A DNA stretch of 64,000 nucleotides from Rhineura floridana (lineage: Eukaryota > Chordata > Lepidosauria > Squamata > Rhineuridae). A program made the translations under genes and the position numbers. The notes below the pieces were generated by a model that was not told the DNA's origin, searched no databases, and saw nothing but the letters and a program-made list of their open reading frames with translations. Below, one piece after another: positions 46,885 through 59,014 of this stretch. The stretch covers positions 246,871,981 through 246,935,980 of the forward strand of contig NC_084480.1 in assembly GCF_030035675.1 (NCBI RefSeq), in the 5' to 3' direction. The first letter of the stretch is position 1. The number at the start of each line of letters is the position of its first letter.

Positions 46885-48430
46885 TACAGAATGTTGGGAT
46901 GTGCCTTCAAGTTGATTATGACATATGGCAACCCTATGAATCAGTGACCTCCAATAGCATCTGTTATAATCTTGTAAGTTCAGGTCTGTAGCTTCCTTAT
47001 GGAATCAATCCATCTCTTGTTTGGCCTTCCTCGTTTTCTACTCCCTTCTGTTTTTCCCAGCATTATTATCTTTTCTAGTGAATCATGTCTTCTCATTATG
47101 TGTCCAAACTATGATAACCTGTTTCATCATTTTAGCTTCTAGTGATCGTTCTGGTTTAATTTGTTCTAACACTCAATTATTTGTCTTTTTCACAGTCCAT
47201 GGTATCTTCAAAGCTCTCCTCCAGCACCACATTTCAAATGAGTTGATTTTTCTCTTATCAATTTTTTTCACTGTCCATCTTTCACATCCATACATAGAGA
47301 TCGGAAATACCATGGTCTGAATTATCCTGACTTTAGTGTTCAGTGATACATCTTTGCAATTGAGGACCTTTTCTAGTACTGTCATAGCTGCCGTCCCCAG
47401 TCCTAGTCTTGTTCTGATTTCTTGACTATTGTCTCCATTTTGGTTAATGACTGTGCCAAGGTATTGATAATCCTTCACAAGTTCAGTGTCCTTGTCAACT
47501 TTAAAGTCACATAAATTTTCTGTTGTCATTACTTTAGTCTTTTTGACATTCAGCTGTAGTCCTGCTTTTGTGCTTTCCTCTTTAATTTTCATCAGCATTC
47601 ATTTCAAATCATTACTGGTTTCTGCTAGTAGTATGGTATCGTCTGCATATCTTAAATTACTGATATTTCTCCCTCCAGTTTTCACACCTCTTTCATCTTG
47701 GTCCAATCCCGCTTTCCATATGATATGTTGTGCATATAGATTAAACAGATAGGGTGATAAAATACACCCGTCTTACACCCTTTCCGATGGGGAACCAATC
47801 GGTTTCTCCATATTCTGTCCTAACAGTAGCCTCTTGTCCAAAGTATAGGTTGCACATCAGGACAATCAAATGCTGTGGCACCCCCATTTCTTTTAAAGCA
47901 TTCCATAGTTTTTCATGATCTACACAATCAAATGCTTTGCTGTAATCTATAAAGCACAGGGTGATTTTCTTCTGAAATTCCTTGGTCCGTTCCATTATCC
48001 AACATATGTTTGCAATATGATCTCTGGTATCACTTCCCTTTCTAAATCCAGCTTGGATATCTGGCATTTCTTGCTCCATATATGGTAAGAGCCTTTGTTG
48101 CAGAATCTTGAGCATTACTTTATTTGCATGGGGTATTAAGGCAATAGTTTGATAATTACTGCATTCCCTGGGATCCCTTTTTTGAAACTAAACGCTTCCA
48201 GTCTGTGGGCCACTGTTTAGTTTTCCATATTTTCCACATCTGTTGACAAAGTTTTGTCAAAATTTGGACAGATTCAGTCTTAGTAGCTTGTAGCAATTCT
48301 ATTGGTATGCCACCTGTTCCTGGTGATTTGTTTCTTCCAAGTATTTAAAGAGCAGCTTTCACCTCATTTTCAAAAATTTCTGGTTCTTCATCATACGGTT
48401 CCTCCATGAATGAATCTAATCTAATTCTAA
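46885..48430 (-). mobile_element. RTE/BovB LINE, 5'-truncated
   Basis: Minus-strand frames encode the BovB reverse transcriptase. 48115-47741 has QAGFRKGSDTRDHIANICWI, FIDYSKAFDCVDHEKLWNAL and TDWFPIGKGVR. 47598-47173 has LNVKKTKVMTTE, VKDYQYLGTVINQNGDNS and MYGCERWTVKKIDKRKINSF, MWCWRRALKIPWT. Upstream, to 48430, the frame is broken but readable. The 3' end near 46,890 carries the tail 'ttcatagggttgccatatgt' shared with Sauria SINEs. About 1.5 kb of an element that is about 3 kb when whole; not active because of its breaks and truncation. Confidence 0.92.
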
Positions 48431-48431
48431 T

Positions 48432-49565
48432 GGAGTGCCACAGGGTTCTATCCTCTCTCCCATGCTATTTAACATCTATATAAAACCGCTGGGAGCTATC
48501 ATCAGGAGTTTTGGGCTGCGGTGTCACCAATATGCTGATGACACGCAGCTCTACCTCTCTTTTAAATCCTCACCGGAGCTGGCTGTGGAGACCTTGTCCA
48601 AGTGCCTGGAATCCGTGAGTGGGTGGATGGGAAGGAACAGGCTGAAGCTTAATCCTGATAAGACCGAGGTGCTGCTTGTGGGTGACAGGGGAAGGTTGGG
48701 TGTTGTTGACCTGAGGCTTAATGGGGTGAGTTTACCCCTGAAGGATCAGGTCCGCAGCCTCGGGGTTGTTCTTGATTCCAAGCTGTACATGGAGGCGCAG
48801 ATTTCGGCAGTGAGCCGGGCAGCTTGGTATCAACTACACCTCATACGAAGGCTGCAACCCTACCTCCCTATTCATCAGCTCCCACTGGTAGTACATGCCC
48901 TGGTCACCTCTCGATTAGACTACTGCGCTCTACGTGGGGTTACCCTTGAAAACGGTCCGGAAACTACAACTGGTGCAGAATGCGGCGGCTCGGTTGCTTA
49001 CAAACAGCCGCTGCCGCGATCACATCACACCAGTGTTATTTCATCTACATTGGCTTCCAGTTGTTTTCCGGGCCCAATTCAAGGTGTTGGTGTTAACCTT
49101 TAAATCCCTATACGGTCTCGGCCCAGTTTACCTGAAGGAGCACCTCCAGTACCACAAATTAAGCCGCCCGACTAGATCAGCCACGCAGGGCCTTCTCTCA
49201 GTCCCACCAACGAAAACAGCTAGGTTGGTGGGGACTAGAGAGAGGGCATTTTCAGTGGCGGCCCCCACTCTCTGGAACTCCCTCCCGTTTGATCTTCGCC
49301 ATGCCCCTTCCCTGGATACATTTCGCCGAGCCTTAAAAACTTGGCTCTTTGGACAGGCCTTTGGGATCTCCGGGGTGGGCTAATTTTTCTGTGATTGTTT
49401 ATTGTTTCTGATTGCCCTACATAGTTTTACGCCTGCATTAGTGTTGACTGCATTGTATTTTATTCTGTAATTATATTGTATTTTATTGAATTTTAATATG
49501 TACGTCGCCTAGAGTGGCTTCGGCCAGATAGGCGACACAAAAATTAAATTTATTATTATTTATTA
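48432..49565 (+). mobile_element. L2-clade LINE, 5'-truncated, copy 1
   Basis: Two overlapping plus-strand frames (48435-49103 and 48934-49383) together show one frame change. The first has [36 protein letters not shown] (catalytic YADD) and [18 protein letters not shown]. The second has [32 protein letters not shown] and LWNSLPFDLRHAPSL. The 3' tail is gtacgtcgcctagagtggct plus (TTA)n. It begins right against the BovB fragment. Confidence 0.9.
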
Positions 49566-50589
49566 TTATTATTATAAGACTGGGCTGCAAAATGTGTTTA
49601 GGATTAGCATTACTTATCTCTCAAGGAACTCTTACCATTGAGAAACCGGTCTAGCTATTATAGCTATTCACAAAGAAATTGTTTTTTTAAAGCAGCTGAG
49701 GCCTCATCCTCCTAAGAATTACAATTCCCATGGTTCCTTCAGAGAGAGTTGTGAAATATATTGAGCTGCCATCATCACAGGATTTGCATCTGTGCATAAA
49801 CCATCCATGTGGAGGCATCGTTCTCACAAATGGTGCTTGCACTTGAATCTAGGAGGGTTACAAAGTAGTCACTTGAGTGTAGTCCCCTGTATGAACTTGC
49901 TCTTAGCATGATCTTGGAAATTTGGAATAGGAAGCACACTTCCTATTTCCTATGTTTTCTATCATATGCAAGATATAACATCATCATCATCTATTACCCA
50001 CCCTTCACCCAAAGTTCCCAGGGCGGGTACTAGGTTTTTATGAACCAATCTCTGTCTTATCTGCTGCTCCTACTGTTTTTATTGTATTTGTCCAAAAATT
50101 GTTTATTCTTTATACATTTTAATTATTGCAAGAAGCTGTGAATGCTGGATAACGGGATTATAAATATTTAATTAAATAATTAAATGTAAACCATATACAC
50201 AGAATGTGGTTTTTTGAGATTTATACCTTGACTTTTAATATATTTTTAATTCTAATGCAATGTACAGCTTTAGAAAAAGAAAACAAGCTAGTCATAAAAA
50301 TTGACAAAAAGTACTCTGTTGATCTAACGGGACTGCATTCAAGAAGTTACAATCAGGATTCCAATTTATTGAACAGCAAATCCCATTTATTTATTTAGAC
50401 TATTTATATACCACTTATATTTAAATAAAACTTTAAGCAGTGTACAACATAAGTCAAAACATCTTAAGACAGCAGATGCAAAAAACCCATTATCAATAAA
50501 ATACAATTAACTGAACAAAACGCCCTCTTTAATTTGTTTTTTTTCTATACAGTACTCAAACTATAAAACACTTTCTGCTGAATCACAGA
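49566..50589. other. Intergenic spacer upstream of IMPACT
   Basis: Contains two short LINE-tail-like scraps: 49,985-50,165, with 'ccagggcgggta' and an aattaaata tail, and 50,384-50,450, with 'tttatttatttagactattt'. No gene found. Confidence 0.45.
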
Positions 50590-51060
50590 ATCGTTCCGTG
50601 TAATTCAAAAGCATGCCTATTCCTTTACTACGATCGGAAGCTGGAAAAGATTCCCCTTTTCCGCGTCTTACTTTTTCTTCTTTGGCTTCACGTTTATTCC
50701 GTTCCACACAGTACAGCACACGCCCCTTTTAATCGCTCCACTCTCCAAACGAGAACCCAAATGCCTCTGACCCGTGCGTCCATATCCGCGTCGCTCTTAA
50801 AGGAGACACCCTTCCCTAGAAAATAGGGTGAAGGCAAGGTCTTCAATCTTAACAGTACGCACGCGTTCATGTCTTCCTCTCCCGCGCGAGTTCTTGCTCG
50901 GTAGCATTTCTATGTCAGGAACTCTGAATTTGCCGGAGGAATGATTCCTGCCTTTCTGCGACGTAATGGCGGCGAGTGACCCGGAAGCGGCTCAGAGACA
51001 AGTGAGTGAGTACGCGGTACCCTATAGCAAAGGAAGGAGAGGCTGATTCCAACAGGTTTC
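50590..51060 (+). promoter_or_regulatory. IMPACT: IMPACT promoter, CpG-rich
   Basis: CpGs are concentrated from about 50,640 to 51,060 in an AT-rich neighbourhood, and no TATA box is evident. The start codon lies in AATGGCGGCG, a YY1-type motif, and 11 bases further on is ACCCGGAAGCGG, an ETS/GABP-type motif. Downstream YY1 plus ETS sites are typical of TATA-less housekeeping promoters. Factor binding is inferred. Confidence 0.65.
50966..51001 (+). CDS. IMPACT: IMPACT exon 1 (start codon)
   Basis: IMPACT is a cytosolic RWD-domain protein that binds GCN1 and so restrains GCN2 activation and eIF2-alpha phosphorylation. This exon encodes residues 1-12, MAASDPEAAQRQ; human has MAEGDAGSDQRQ. The start is the only ATG that precedes a donor (CAA/GTGAGT) in phase with exon 2. 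The ATG sits inside a TAATGGCGGCG context in a CpG-rich stretch. Mouse Impact is known to be imprinted and human IMPACT is not; nothing here bears on imprinting. Confidence 0.93.
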
Positions 51061-51177
51061 AAGTGTGAGCGTTTGGTTCACGTTTCAGGAGCTGGTCAGA
51101 GAAACGGAGTGTTTATCGCATGCTCTGTGCTTTGAGGTGACCTGCTTAGGGGTTTATTTATATTTTGAAACCCTAAG

Positions 51178-51305
51178 GCAGAGATAGGGAACCTGTGGCC
51201 CTCCAGATATTGCTGAACACTTGTCCATCAGTTTCAGTCAGCTGGTCAGGGGTGATGGAAACTGTAGCGCATCAATACTGGATGGTTAAAGGCTCCCCAT
51301 CCTGT
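51178..51305. mobile_element. Palindromic MITE, degraded copy
   Basis: 'gagatagggaacctgtggcc' and 'ctccagatattgctg' on the left and 'gatggttaaaggctccccat' on the right: the same hairpin family as 37685-37815, diverged. It lies in IMPACT intron 1. Confidence 0.6.
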
Positions 51306-51757
51306 TAGTCACACCAAAGATCCGTGCAGACGCGATAGAAGCTTCCAGAAAGCCCCTAAACAGGGAAAGCAGACAACATTTTCCTTCTGTTTGCATCTCA
51401 CCATCTGGTATTTAGAATACACTGCCTCCAGCTATGGAAGCTCAGTTTGACCACTATTGCCAATAGCTGTTTATAAACCTTTTCTCCATGAACCCCTTCT
51501 AAAGTCATCTAAAGGCACTGGTCTCCACCACATTCTGCGATAAGGAATTCCGTAAATGAATTGTGTGTTCTACAAAGAAGTATGATTTACATGAATGAGT
51601 CCCTGATAAAATATTGTTACCTTTCAGTAGAGGAAAACCCTCACAAAGCATATTGTTAAAAGTGTGTGCCGCTATACTAGCAGAGACATTCCCTGACACT
51701 TATAAATTAGCAACTAAGGCTGCAGTCCTATAATTGCTCACCTGGAAAGAATCAATC

Positions 51758-53010
51758 AATCAAATCTTTATTTACAGTCAACTGACCACAAATACAGCAC
51801 ATAATATTAGATGTTATGAAATAAAAAAACTACAAAACACAAACTACAACATACAGCATACTAGATTATAAAAACAGCTCCATTAGTTTAATTGCCATTA
51901 ACAGTCATACGGGGTCTGATGGCCAAGTTCAGGAATTTTGCCACTTGCTCAGTAATTTCCTTATCTGAACCCTCAAGTAAAATAATCAGAAGGGACTCAG
52001 AGGAACGGCCTGGAAAAAACTGTGTAATAGGATGTATTAGGTCTTTTCTGGCCCCTTCGTAATAACTACAATTGAACAAGACATGTGAAATAGACTCCAC
52101 TTCATCATTATCACAGGGGCAGCATCTGTTGTTGGTTGGAGTCTTTTTGTATGCCATCCAGAAGTTTGGAAGGTAAAACATTAAATCGAGCCAGAGAGAA
52201 TGCCCTCCTATACTTGGGAATAAATAACCAACTTAGATAGGGCATCCCATCTTTACAAGGAAGACCTGGTAGACCCAATGACTGGGGGGGACAGGGACCC
52301 TGTGCGGCTGCAGAGAGCTCTTGGATATCAATATCCACTAGCCTCTGTTTGACAATCATTTTAGCGCTTTTAAGGTCCATAGAGAGCAAATCAGAAGGAG
52401 AGAGGCCTGTTGAGGTAACCTTTTTTACCACCGCCTTTATCCAAGATGACCCAGAGGAATCTCTCATAACCTGAGATGTGAGGGAGCTGTGGGTGAGCAC
52501 AAGACAGCAGCAAAGCCAAAAGTGGATAGCATAAATCCAAGCTGAGCATTTTAGGGAATTAAGGCCAGCCTCTATTAGCTTAGTGGCTCCAGAGACACAT
52601 CTGGGGACACCAAAAATGGACCTGAGAAAAAAAGATTGAGTTCCTTCAAGTGAACCCGTGAAGTATGGAAAACAAATTGGTGCCCCAAAAAGAATCGGAG
52701 GAACTATTTTGGGTTTAAAAACACGAATGGCCGCTGGCAGAAATCTTCCACCCTTTGTGAAAAAAAAGCGGGTCATTGCACCCATATTTTGCTCAGCTTT
52801 AGCCTTAGCAGATATTTCTTGAATTCTCCAGCTTGCTGCTTCTTGGAGCCAAATACCCAGGTATTTATAGGAGCCAACCTGTTCAATTCTGTCATTTTCC
52901 AAAACCAAGAGTACCTGACCTTTCTCTTAGAGAATACCAGTACTTTGGATTTAATGTAGTTAATTGTAAGAATATTTTTTTTACAATACTCCACAAAGCC
53001 ACTCAGTAAT
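51758..53010 (-). mobile_element. APE-type LINE, 3' part (RT thumb to 3' end)
   Basis: Continuation of the minus-strand LINE at 54405-59130 after the L2 insertion. Frames: FVEYCKKNILTINYIKSK, VEQVGSYKYLGIWLQEAASW and FTKGGRFLPAAIRVFKPKI. The C-terminal part has RAFSLARFNVLPSKLLDGI and a CPCDNDEVESISHVLFNCSY cysteine/histidine motif. The element ends near 51,758 in a short (GATT)n tail. The frame breaks near 52,150-52,180. Confidence 0.85.
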
Positions 53011-54404
53011 CTCTTAAGACCATTTCAGTCGGGTTTCAGGCATGGTTTTGGCACAGAAACAGCTTTGGTCGCCCTGTATGATGACCTTTGTCGGGAGAGA
53101 GACAGGGGGAGTGTGACTCTGTTGATTCTCCTTGATCTCTCAGCGGCTTTCGATATCATCGACCATGGTATCCTTCTGGGAAGACTGGCTGAGTTGGGAG
53201 TGGGAGGGACTGCATGGCGGTGGTTCCGCTCGTACTTGGCAGGTCGCCTCCAGAAAGTGGTGCTTGGGGAACATTGCTCAGCACCCTGGACTCTCCAGTA
53301 TGGGGTTCCGCAGGGGTCAGTTCTGTCCCCCATGCTGTTCAACATCTACATGAAACCGTTGGGTGCGGTCATCCGGAGCTTTGGAGTGCGTTGCCATCAG
53401 TATGCTGATGAGACGCAGCTCTATTTCTCCTTTTCATCTTCTTCAGGTGAGGCTGTCAATGTGCTGTACTGGTGCCTGGCTGCGACAATGGACTGGATGA
53501 GGGCTAATAAACTGAGGCTCAATCCAGACAAGACTGAGATGCTGCTAGTGGGTGGTTCTTCTGACCGGATGGTGGATGTCCAACCTGTCCTGGATGGGTT
53601 TGCACTCCCCCTGAAGGAGCAGGTTCGTAGCTGGGGGGTTCTCCTAGAATCATCTCTGTCACTTGAGGCTCAGGTAGCCTCAGTGGCACGGAGTGCCTTC
53701 TACCAACTTCGGTTGGTGGCCCAACTACGTCCCTATCTGGACAGGGATAACCTGGCTTCAGTTGGCCATGCTCTGGTAACCTCCAAATTAGATTACTGCA
53801 ATGCACTCTACGTGGGGCTGCCTTTGAAGATGGTTCAGAAACTGCAGCTTGTGCAAAATGCAGCAGCCAGATTGGTAACAGGGACCAGACGGTCCGAACA
53901 TATAAAACCAATTCTGGCCCGCTTGCACTGGCTGCCTTTATGTTTCCAAGCTCGATTCAAGGTGCTGGTATTGACCTATAAAGCCTTACACGGTTTGGGA
54001 CCACAATACCTGAGGGAACGCCTCTCCCGATACGAACCCACCTGTACACTACGTTCAAGATCAAAGGCCCTCCTCCAGGTGCCTACTCCGAGGGAAGCTC
54101 AGAGAATGGCAACAAGGGAGAGGGCCTTCTCAGTGGTGGCCCCCAAATTATGGAATGATCTGTCTGATGAGGTGCGCCTGGTGCCAACACTATTATCTTT
54201 TTGGCGCCAGGTCAAACTTTCCTCTTCTCCCAGGCATTTTAGCATGTGTTCTATGTTGTTTTAAATTTTTAAATTGTGTTTTAAATTGTTTTTTAAAAAA
54301 TGTATTTTAAATTGTATTTGTTTTTAGTTATTGTAAACCACCCAGAGAGCTTCGGCTGTGGGGCGGTATACAAGTTTAATTAATTAATTAATTAATTAAT
54401 TAAT
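53011..54404 (+). mobile_element. L2-clade LINE, copy 2, nested in the APE-type LINE
   Basis: A plus-strand 5'-truncated L2. It opens at FQSGFRHGFGTETALVALYD, and one open frame of 399 codons (53065-54264) covers [72 protein letters not shown] and LWNDLSDEVRLVP. The 3' tail is gcttcggctgtggggcggta, then an (AATT)n run at 54376-54404. The RT catalytic box reads YADE, not YADD. It interrupts ORF2 of the host LINE just after its YADD box. Confidence 0.93.
54376..54404. repeat. (TTAA)n microsatellite tail
   Basis: About seven TTAA units, the 3' tail of the L2 insertion. Confidence 0.9.
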
Positions 54405-56720
54405 ACTCAGCCGAGTTTGGGAAATCAAATGCATCATCCGCATAAAGCAGAATAGACACCTTTGTATGCCCAATCTTGGGTGGATGGGATTGTATCAACC
54501 ACAATACAGAGGGAAGGTCAGCCAAATAAAGATTAAATAGAGTGGGGGCAAGAACACACCCTTGTCTAACAGCACGTGAGGAGATAATCTCTTTAGAGAA
54601 GTGACGTCGATTGCTACAGCGTACCTGAGCAGACGTGTTGTGATATAATGTGCGGATCAAAAACAATAGCCTTTTCTCAATGGAGTGCTGTTCTAGTTTG
54701 CTCCACAGGCGGTCACGCAAGATGGAGTCAAAGGCAGATTTTAAGTCAATAAAGACTGTGAAAAGTTTACCTCCTCTTGGTTGAGAGTATTTGTGCACTA
54801 AATGGGCCAGCACCAAACAGTGATCAAGGGTAGAACATCCAGTTTTAAATCCTATCTGCTCTTCCCCCAAGATGTTATTGTCATTGATCCACATTTTCAA
54901 TTTAAGACCTAAAAAACTAGTATATATCTTCCCTACTATAGATAACAAACTGATAGGGCGATAATTGCTTGGATCATCTTTGGGGCCTTTCTTGTAGATA
55001 GGAACAATGAAAGCTTTCAACCAGGCTGCAGGGATTATACCAGATTTATTTATTAAAGTAAAAAGGGAGACCAGCAATGGGACCCACCAGCTGATATTGC
55101 CTTTCAGCAGTTCCAAGGGAATGCCATTTGGTCCGGGAGCCTTGCCTGACTTTAGCTGGAGTAATAATTCTTCACCAGTGTTAATGTCAACAGGGGGCCA
55201 TTCAAGAATATCGGGGTGCAAATAGGGGGAAGAATTAGAATTAGATATGTTCAAATTGTAAAAGAATTGCACAAAAGTGATCTTCCCAAATATTTGCTGG
55301 AATATGACAGTATCACTTAAAGCTCCAGAGACAAGCTTCCAAAAAGATTTAGAGCTACGTGTGACAGATGCTGCAATCAGCGTTTGCCATGAGTCCCTAA
55401 TTGCCTCACTTTTTTTACAGTGTAAAAGTTTCTTATATTCTTTCCGTAACACGAAGTATGAGTGCGGAAGTTGACGTTCATTATTTGCACGATAGGACGA
55501 ATAAGCACAATGAATTCTTCTAAAGTTAGCACACTCCCTGACAAACCACATATTTGTTCTATATGTTGAATGCTTTATAGTACCAGCTGCATTTTGGAGG
55601 GAGAGAGACATATTCTGCATCACCTCCTTGAAAGCTGATATACTCTTCTGCGGTGAATTGTCCACTGTTATTTGTTGTAGAGCATTTATTGTAAGAGGAG
55701 AATGAACAAAACTATGGAAGGCCTGCCCTGTTTTGTTAGACCATTTGATCTTTTTAGATCTGACCATGGTAGTTGGACTGGGAGGTAAGTGATGTGGCAT
55801 GTTCAACTTTAGCATGCCTGGTATAATAAGGGATAGTTCCAGCGGCAAATGATCACTGTCAGAGCGGTCTGCTACTCTAAAGTTATAGCCCAAAGTTTTC
55901 AGATCCTTATGGATGAGAATATAGTCAACCACACTCGAACCCCTAGAGGAAATGTAAGTAAACTCCCCCCAATCGTCGTCAGCACTGGAGCCATTTAGAA
56001 TACACAGATCAGTTTTTGAGACAAATTGAAGCAAGCCAACCCCCGCAGGGTTTACAAAGGTATCTTTTGAATGACGTAAACTGCCCTTAAGTTGATCCTT
56101 GCCTACAGAGGGATGGACATATGGGGTGGAAACATCCACCAAATAGGTTCCAGTCCTTGAGTTAAAATCACCTGCAATTGTAAGGAACACATGAGGAAAT
56201 TTAGCTATCCATTGTGTATTATTATTATTATTATTAATTTAATTTGTATCCCGTCCTTCCTCCCAGCAGGAGCCCATTCAGCTTTAAGCCAATTTGACAT
56301 AGGGTTCTCCCTGCATGCCACTGGGGGAAATAAACATTTAACAAAAGCAGGGTCAGCTGAGCGGTCCTTGTCTCCAAGGTAAATGCCGACAAAAAAGAGT
56401 CACAGTTAGGAAGCTCTGTTATCTTAGCATCAAGAGAGGAAGAAACCATAAGCTCAATCCCTGACTGGACCTACCCTTTCCCTTAGTAGGGAGTGCAGGC
56501 AAACAAAAGGTCACAAATCCATTGACATATATGTGTTCACAGCACAATGTCTCTTGGAGCAGGATTATGTCAAATCTGTTCAGATAGGCAAGGAAATTTG
56601 GGTCCCTGCATTTAGATTTCCACCCAGCGATGTTCCAGGAGAGAAGTTTTAGAGGAGTGGTACCACTCACCTGTCTTGGGCAATCTAATTCTACAATTGT
56701 ATCCATACTGTCCCCAAAAT
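54405..56720 (-). mobile_element. APE-type LINE, ORF2 (endonuclease and RT)
   Basis: The apurinic-type endonuclease starts at LKLLSWNIAGWKSKCRDPNF and ILLQETLCCEHIY (about 56,720-56,560). It continues with NVYFP, TIAGDFNSRTGTY (56,190 leftward), SSVVDYILIHKDL and DSDHLPLEL. The RT follows: GKAPGPNGIPLELLKGN, VPIYKKGPKDDPSNYRPISL, TVFIDLKSAFDSILRDRLWS, SRAVRQGCVLAPTLFNLYLA and the catalytic LLYADDA at about 54,450-54,430. A small foreign piece at 56,214-56,280 and one frame change near 56,420-56,450 break the endonuclease. I think it belongs to the I/Jockey-like group, possibly Vingi, but I am not sure. Confidence 0.85.
56206..56280 (-). mobile_element. LINE/SINE tail inserted in the endonuclease region
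   Basis: On the minus strand it reads gggctcctgctgggaggaag, gacgggatacaaattaaatt, then a (AAT)n run. This is a common squamate retroelement tail that separates two adjacent parts of the LINE endonuclease. Confidence 0.65.
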
Positions 56721-59014
56721 CACCCAGAACACAACAGTTAGATGATAACACACAGGGGCTAGATGTTGCAGAAACAGGCCTGTGTGTGTTATTGTTGCCG
56801 TTTTGTGAACCAGTCTCATATGGTTCCAAGTATTGCATAGCTATCCAATCAGTACTTTTAATGTTTGAGTTTTTATAGTCTGCAGAAACAGGTTTTTTAA
56901 GTTCACTATCACATTTAGTAAGTCCAGGTGATTTGGGAGTGATCCCCAATTCTCCAGACTTTGAAGAGATACTATTTTGAGACAGTTCAGGTAGTTGCAG
57001 TACCATAATTTCGGGGCTTAAAGCCAACCGTCTCTTCGTATTAAGGTGTTGTAACTTATGTGTTGAGGGCTTTCCCTCAAAAGTGTTACAAGCTGTTGTC
57101 TGATTGGGGACCTCTAGGGAGCTCACAGGGATCTGTACAGATCTTTTCCGGGCTGAAAAGTTTTTTTCTGCATTGTTGGCATTGGGAGCAAGCGGGCAGA
57201 TATCAATTAATTTGGGCCCAGTGCCCTGATTGCACATGTTCAATAACAAATCCTTTAAGGAAGAGAGTCGCAGCACATTCTCCTGCTGTTCCTGTGCTGG
57301 GAGGGCACCAAAGCTTCTAATCAGCATTTGTTCTTCTGGAGTAAAATCTCCCGGAGTAATCCTATCATTACTTTCAGGAGTCTTCTCAGCACTATTTATA
57401 CTCCTGAAACTTCCTAAGACTGGAGTGACTTTACATAGTCGATGAGACGGAATGAGGGTAGTATCATTGGTCTCACTTAGTTCAATTAGTTTCCCGGTCG
57501 GTGGATCCTTGCTCATTAAACTAAGGGGACATCTCTTCTCCTTCCTTAGGGTTCCCAGGGATATAGCAGGGGAAATGTCCTTAAAATGTCTCCTGACTTC
57601 CATACCCTTTCTTTTAAATTCCTCTTTGGCAGAATATATTTTGGCAGCTATATTAGCTGATGCAAAAGTTACAATTGCTCGCGCTGACTTATAGTTATAG
57701 AAAAGATACTCTACCTTCCGAATAGATTCTAAATCTAGCGGTATCGCAATTAAAGCTGATAAAATCTGTATAAGGTGTGCTTTGTGATCCTGTTGCGTCA
57801 GCAAGCCGTTTGGTTTTGGATAGTTAATAAAAACCAAATTCTGTTTCATTAGCTGTAAATTCCATTGTTTATTTGCCAAAATAGGTTTCTGGGAATGCTC
57901 TTGCACCACATATTCCAAGGTGAGAGATGTTGTCTTGTTTGGGAGCTGGGAAATTGACCAGGGGTCCTGTATTTCATCTGGCTCATCAGCAATAATGTGC
58001 TGAAGGGAAATTTTTGGCTTCTGGATCTAACACGCCCTTTCATAGGTATCCTTGATTGCTTTATTCTCTTGCATGTTGGAGTAGAGACCTTTGATCTCTT
58101 ATCCTCTGCTTCCGATAGCTTAAATAGTTTGTTGAAGTTCATTTTTAAGCAGCCTTTGGTGCTAGCTGTGGATTTTATATTTTTGGTTTTCTTTTTAAGA
58201 CTGATAGGGGCCTTAGTGTTTTTACACTTAGTTTTCCTACTGGCCACACCTGTGATATTTTTGCCTCTCTTCCTATTACTAGAATTTTTACTATTTTGAT
58301 TTACTTGAGAAGAGGGCTCACTTACTGTTCTGGCACAAAGATCTGTCTTGGGCTTTTGCATTAGGTCCTTGGCTTCTAATGAGCTTAAAATTGGCTTGTC
58401 TCCCCCTCTTAATTTGGCTAGTACTAGATCTGTTAAAGTGGTCAGTAATTCCTTGCACTCTGAAAGGAATGAAAGGTATTTCTTTATTTGAGATATATCT
58501 TCTGTCCACCCCAAAAACAAACTCCTAATCAGCTCTAGCTGGTTATTGAGCAAATTTGTTACCATGTGAGGGCCAGAATTCTTATGATCAGAGGAGAGGG
58601 GAGAAATACTTGGCTGGGAGGGAGGGGAGTCACAGTTCCCCCCCCCCATAAAGCCTCTTGGAGAAATTAACATTTTAGGGCTCTTGGGGCTTCCTTGCAA
58701 GGATTCATGCCTACTGTCCTGCTGTCTAAATATTATGGGAACATCCTCAGCAGACTAGTTCTGTAGCTAAGCTGCACCTGCCTTCCTCATGGATTTCCCA
58801 ATCCATAGTTTTCATTATACATTGGGGGCCCAAACACCCGTCCAAAATATCTTCGTCAGATACCATGTTCTCAGTAACTGCCTGAGCACATTCCTCCGAA
58901 TGAGAGCAAAAAAAGTCTGTAATTTTAAGCTGATTATAAGCTTTAACAAAGGATACAACATCTTCCGTCACAGGGACCAGGACCAGTTGTTTGTACCCTC
59001 CTCTGGTAAGGACC
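56721..59014 (-). mobile_element. APE-type LINE, ORF1 region
   Basis: Three consecutive minus-strand stretches. 59014-58747 begins MVLTRGGYKQLVLVPVTEDV. 58700-57849 is Ser/Lys-rich and basic (KKKTKNIKSTAS). The N-terminal two-thirds of 57918-56419 has an RRM-like part (NLVFINYPKPNG, YLFYNYKSARAIVTFASANI) and a long polar C-terminal half. The frame changes between them, so ORF1 is broken. An RRM in ORF1 is common in LINE groups with APE endonuclease. Confidence 0.7.
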
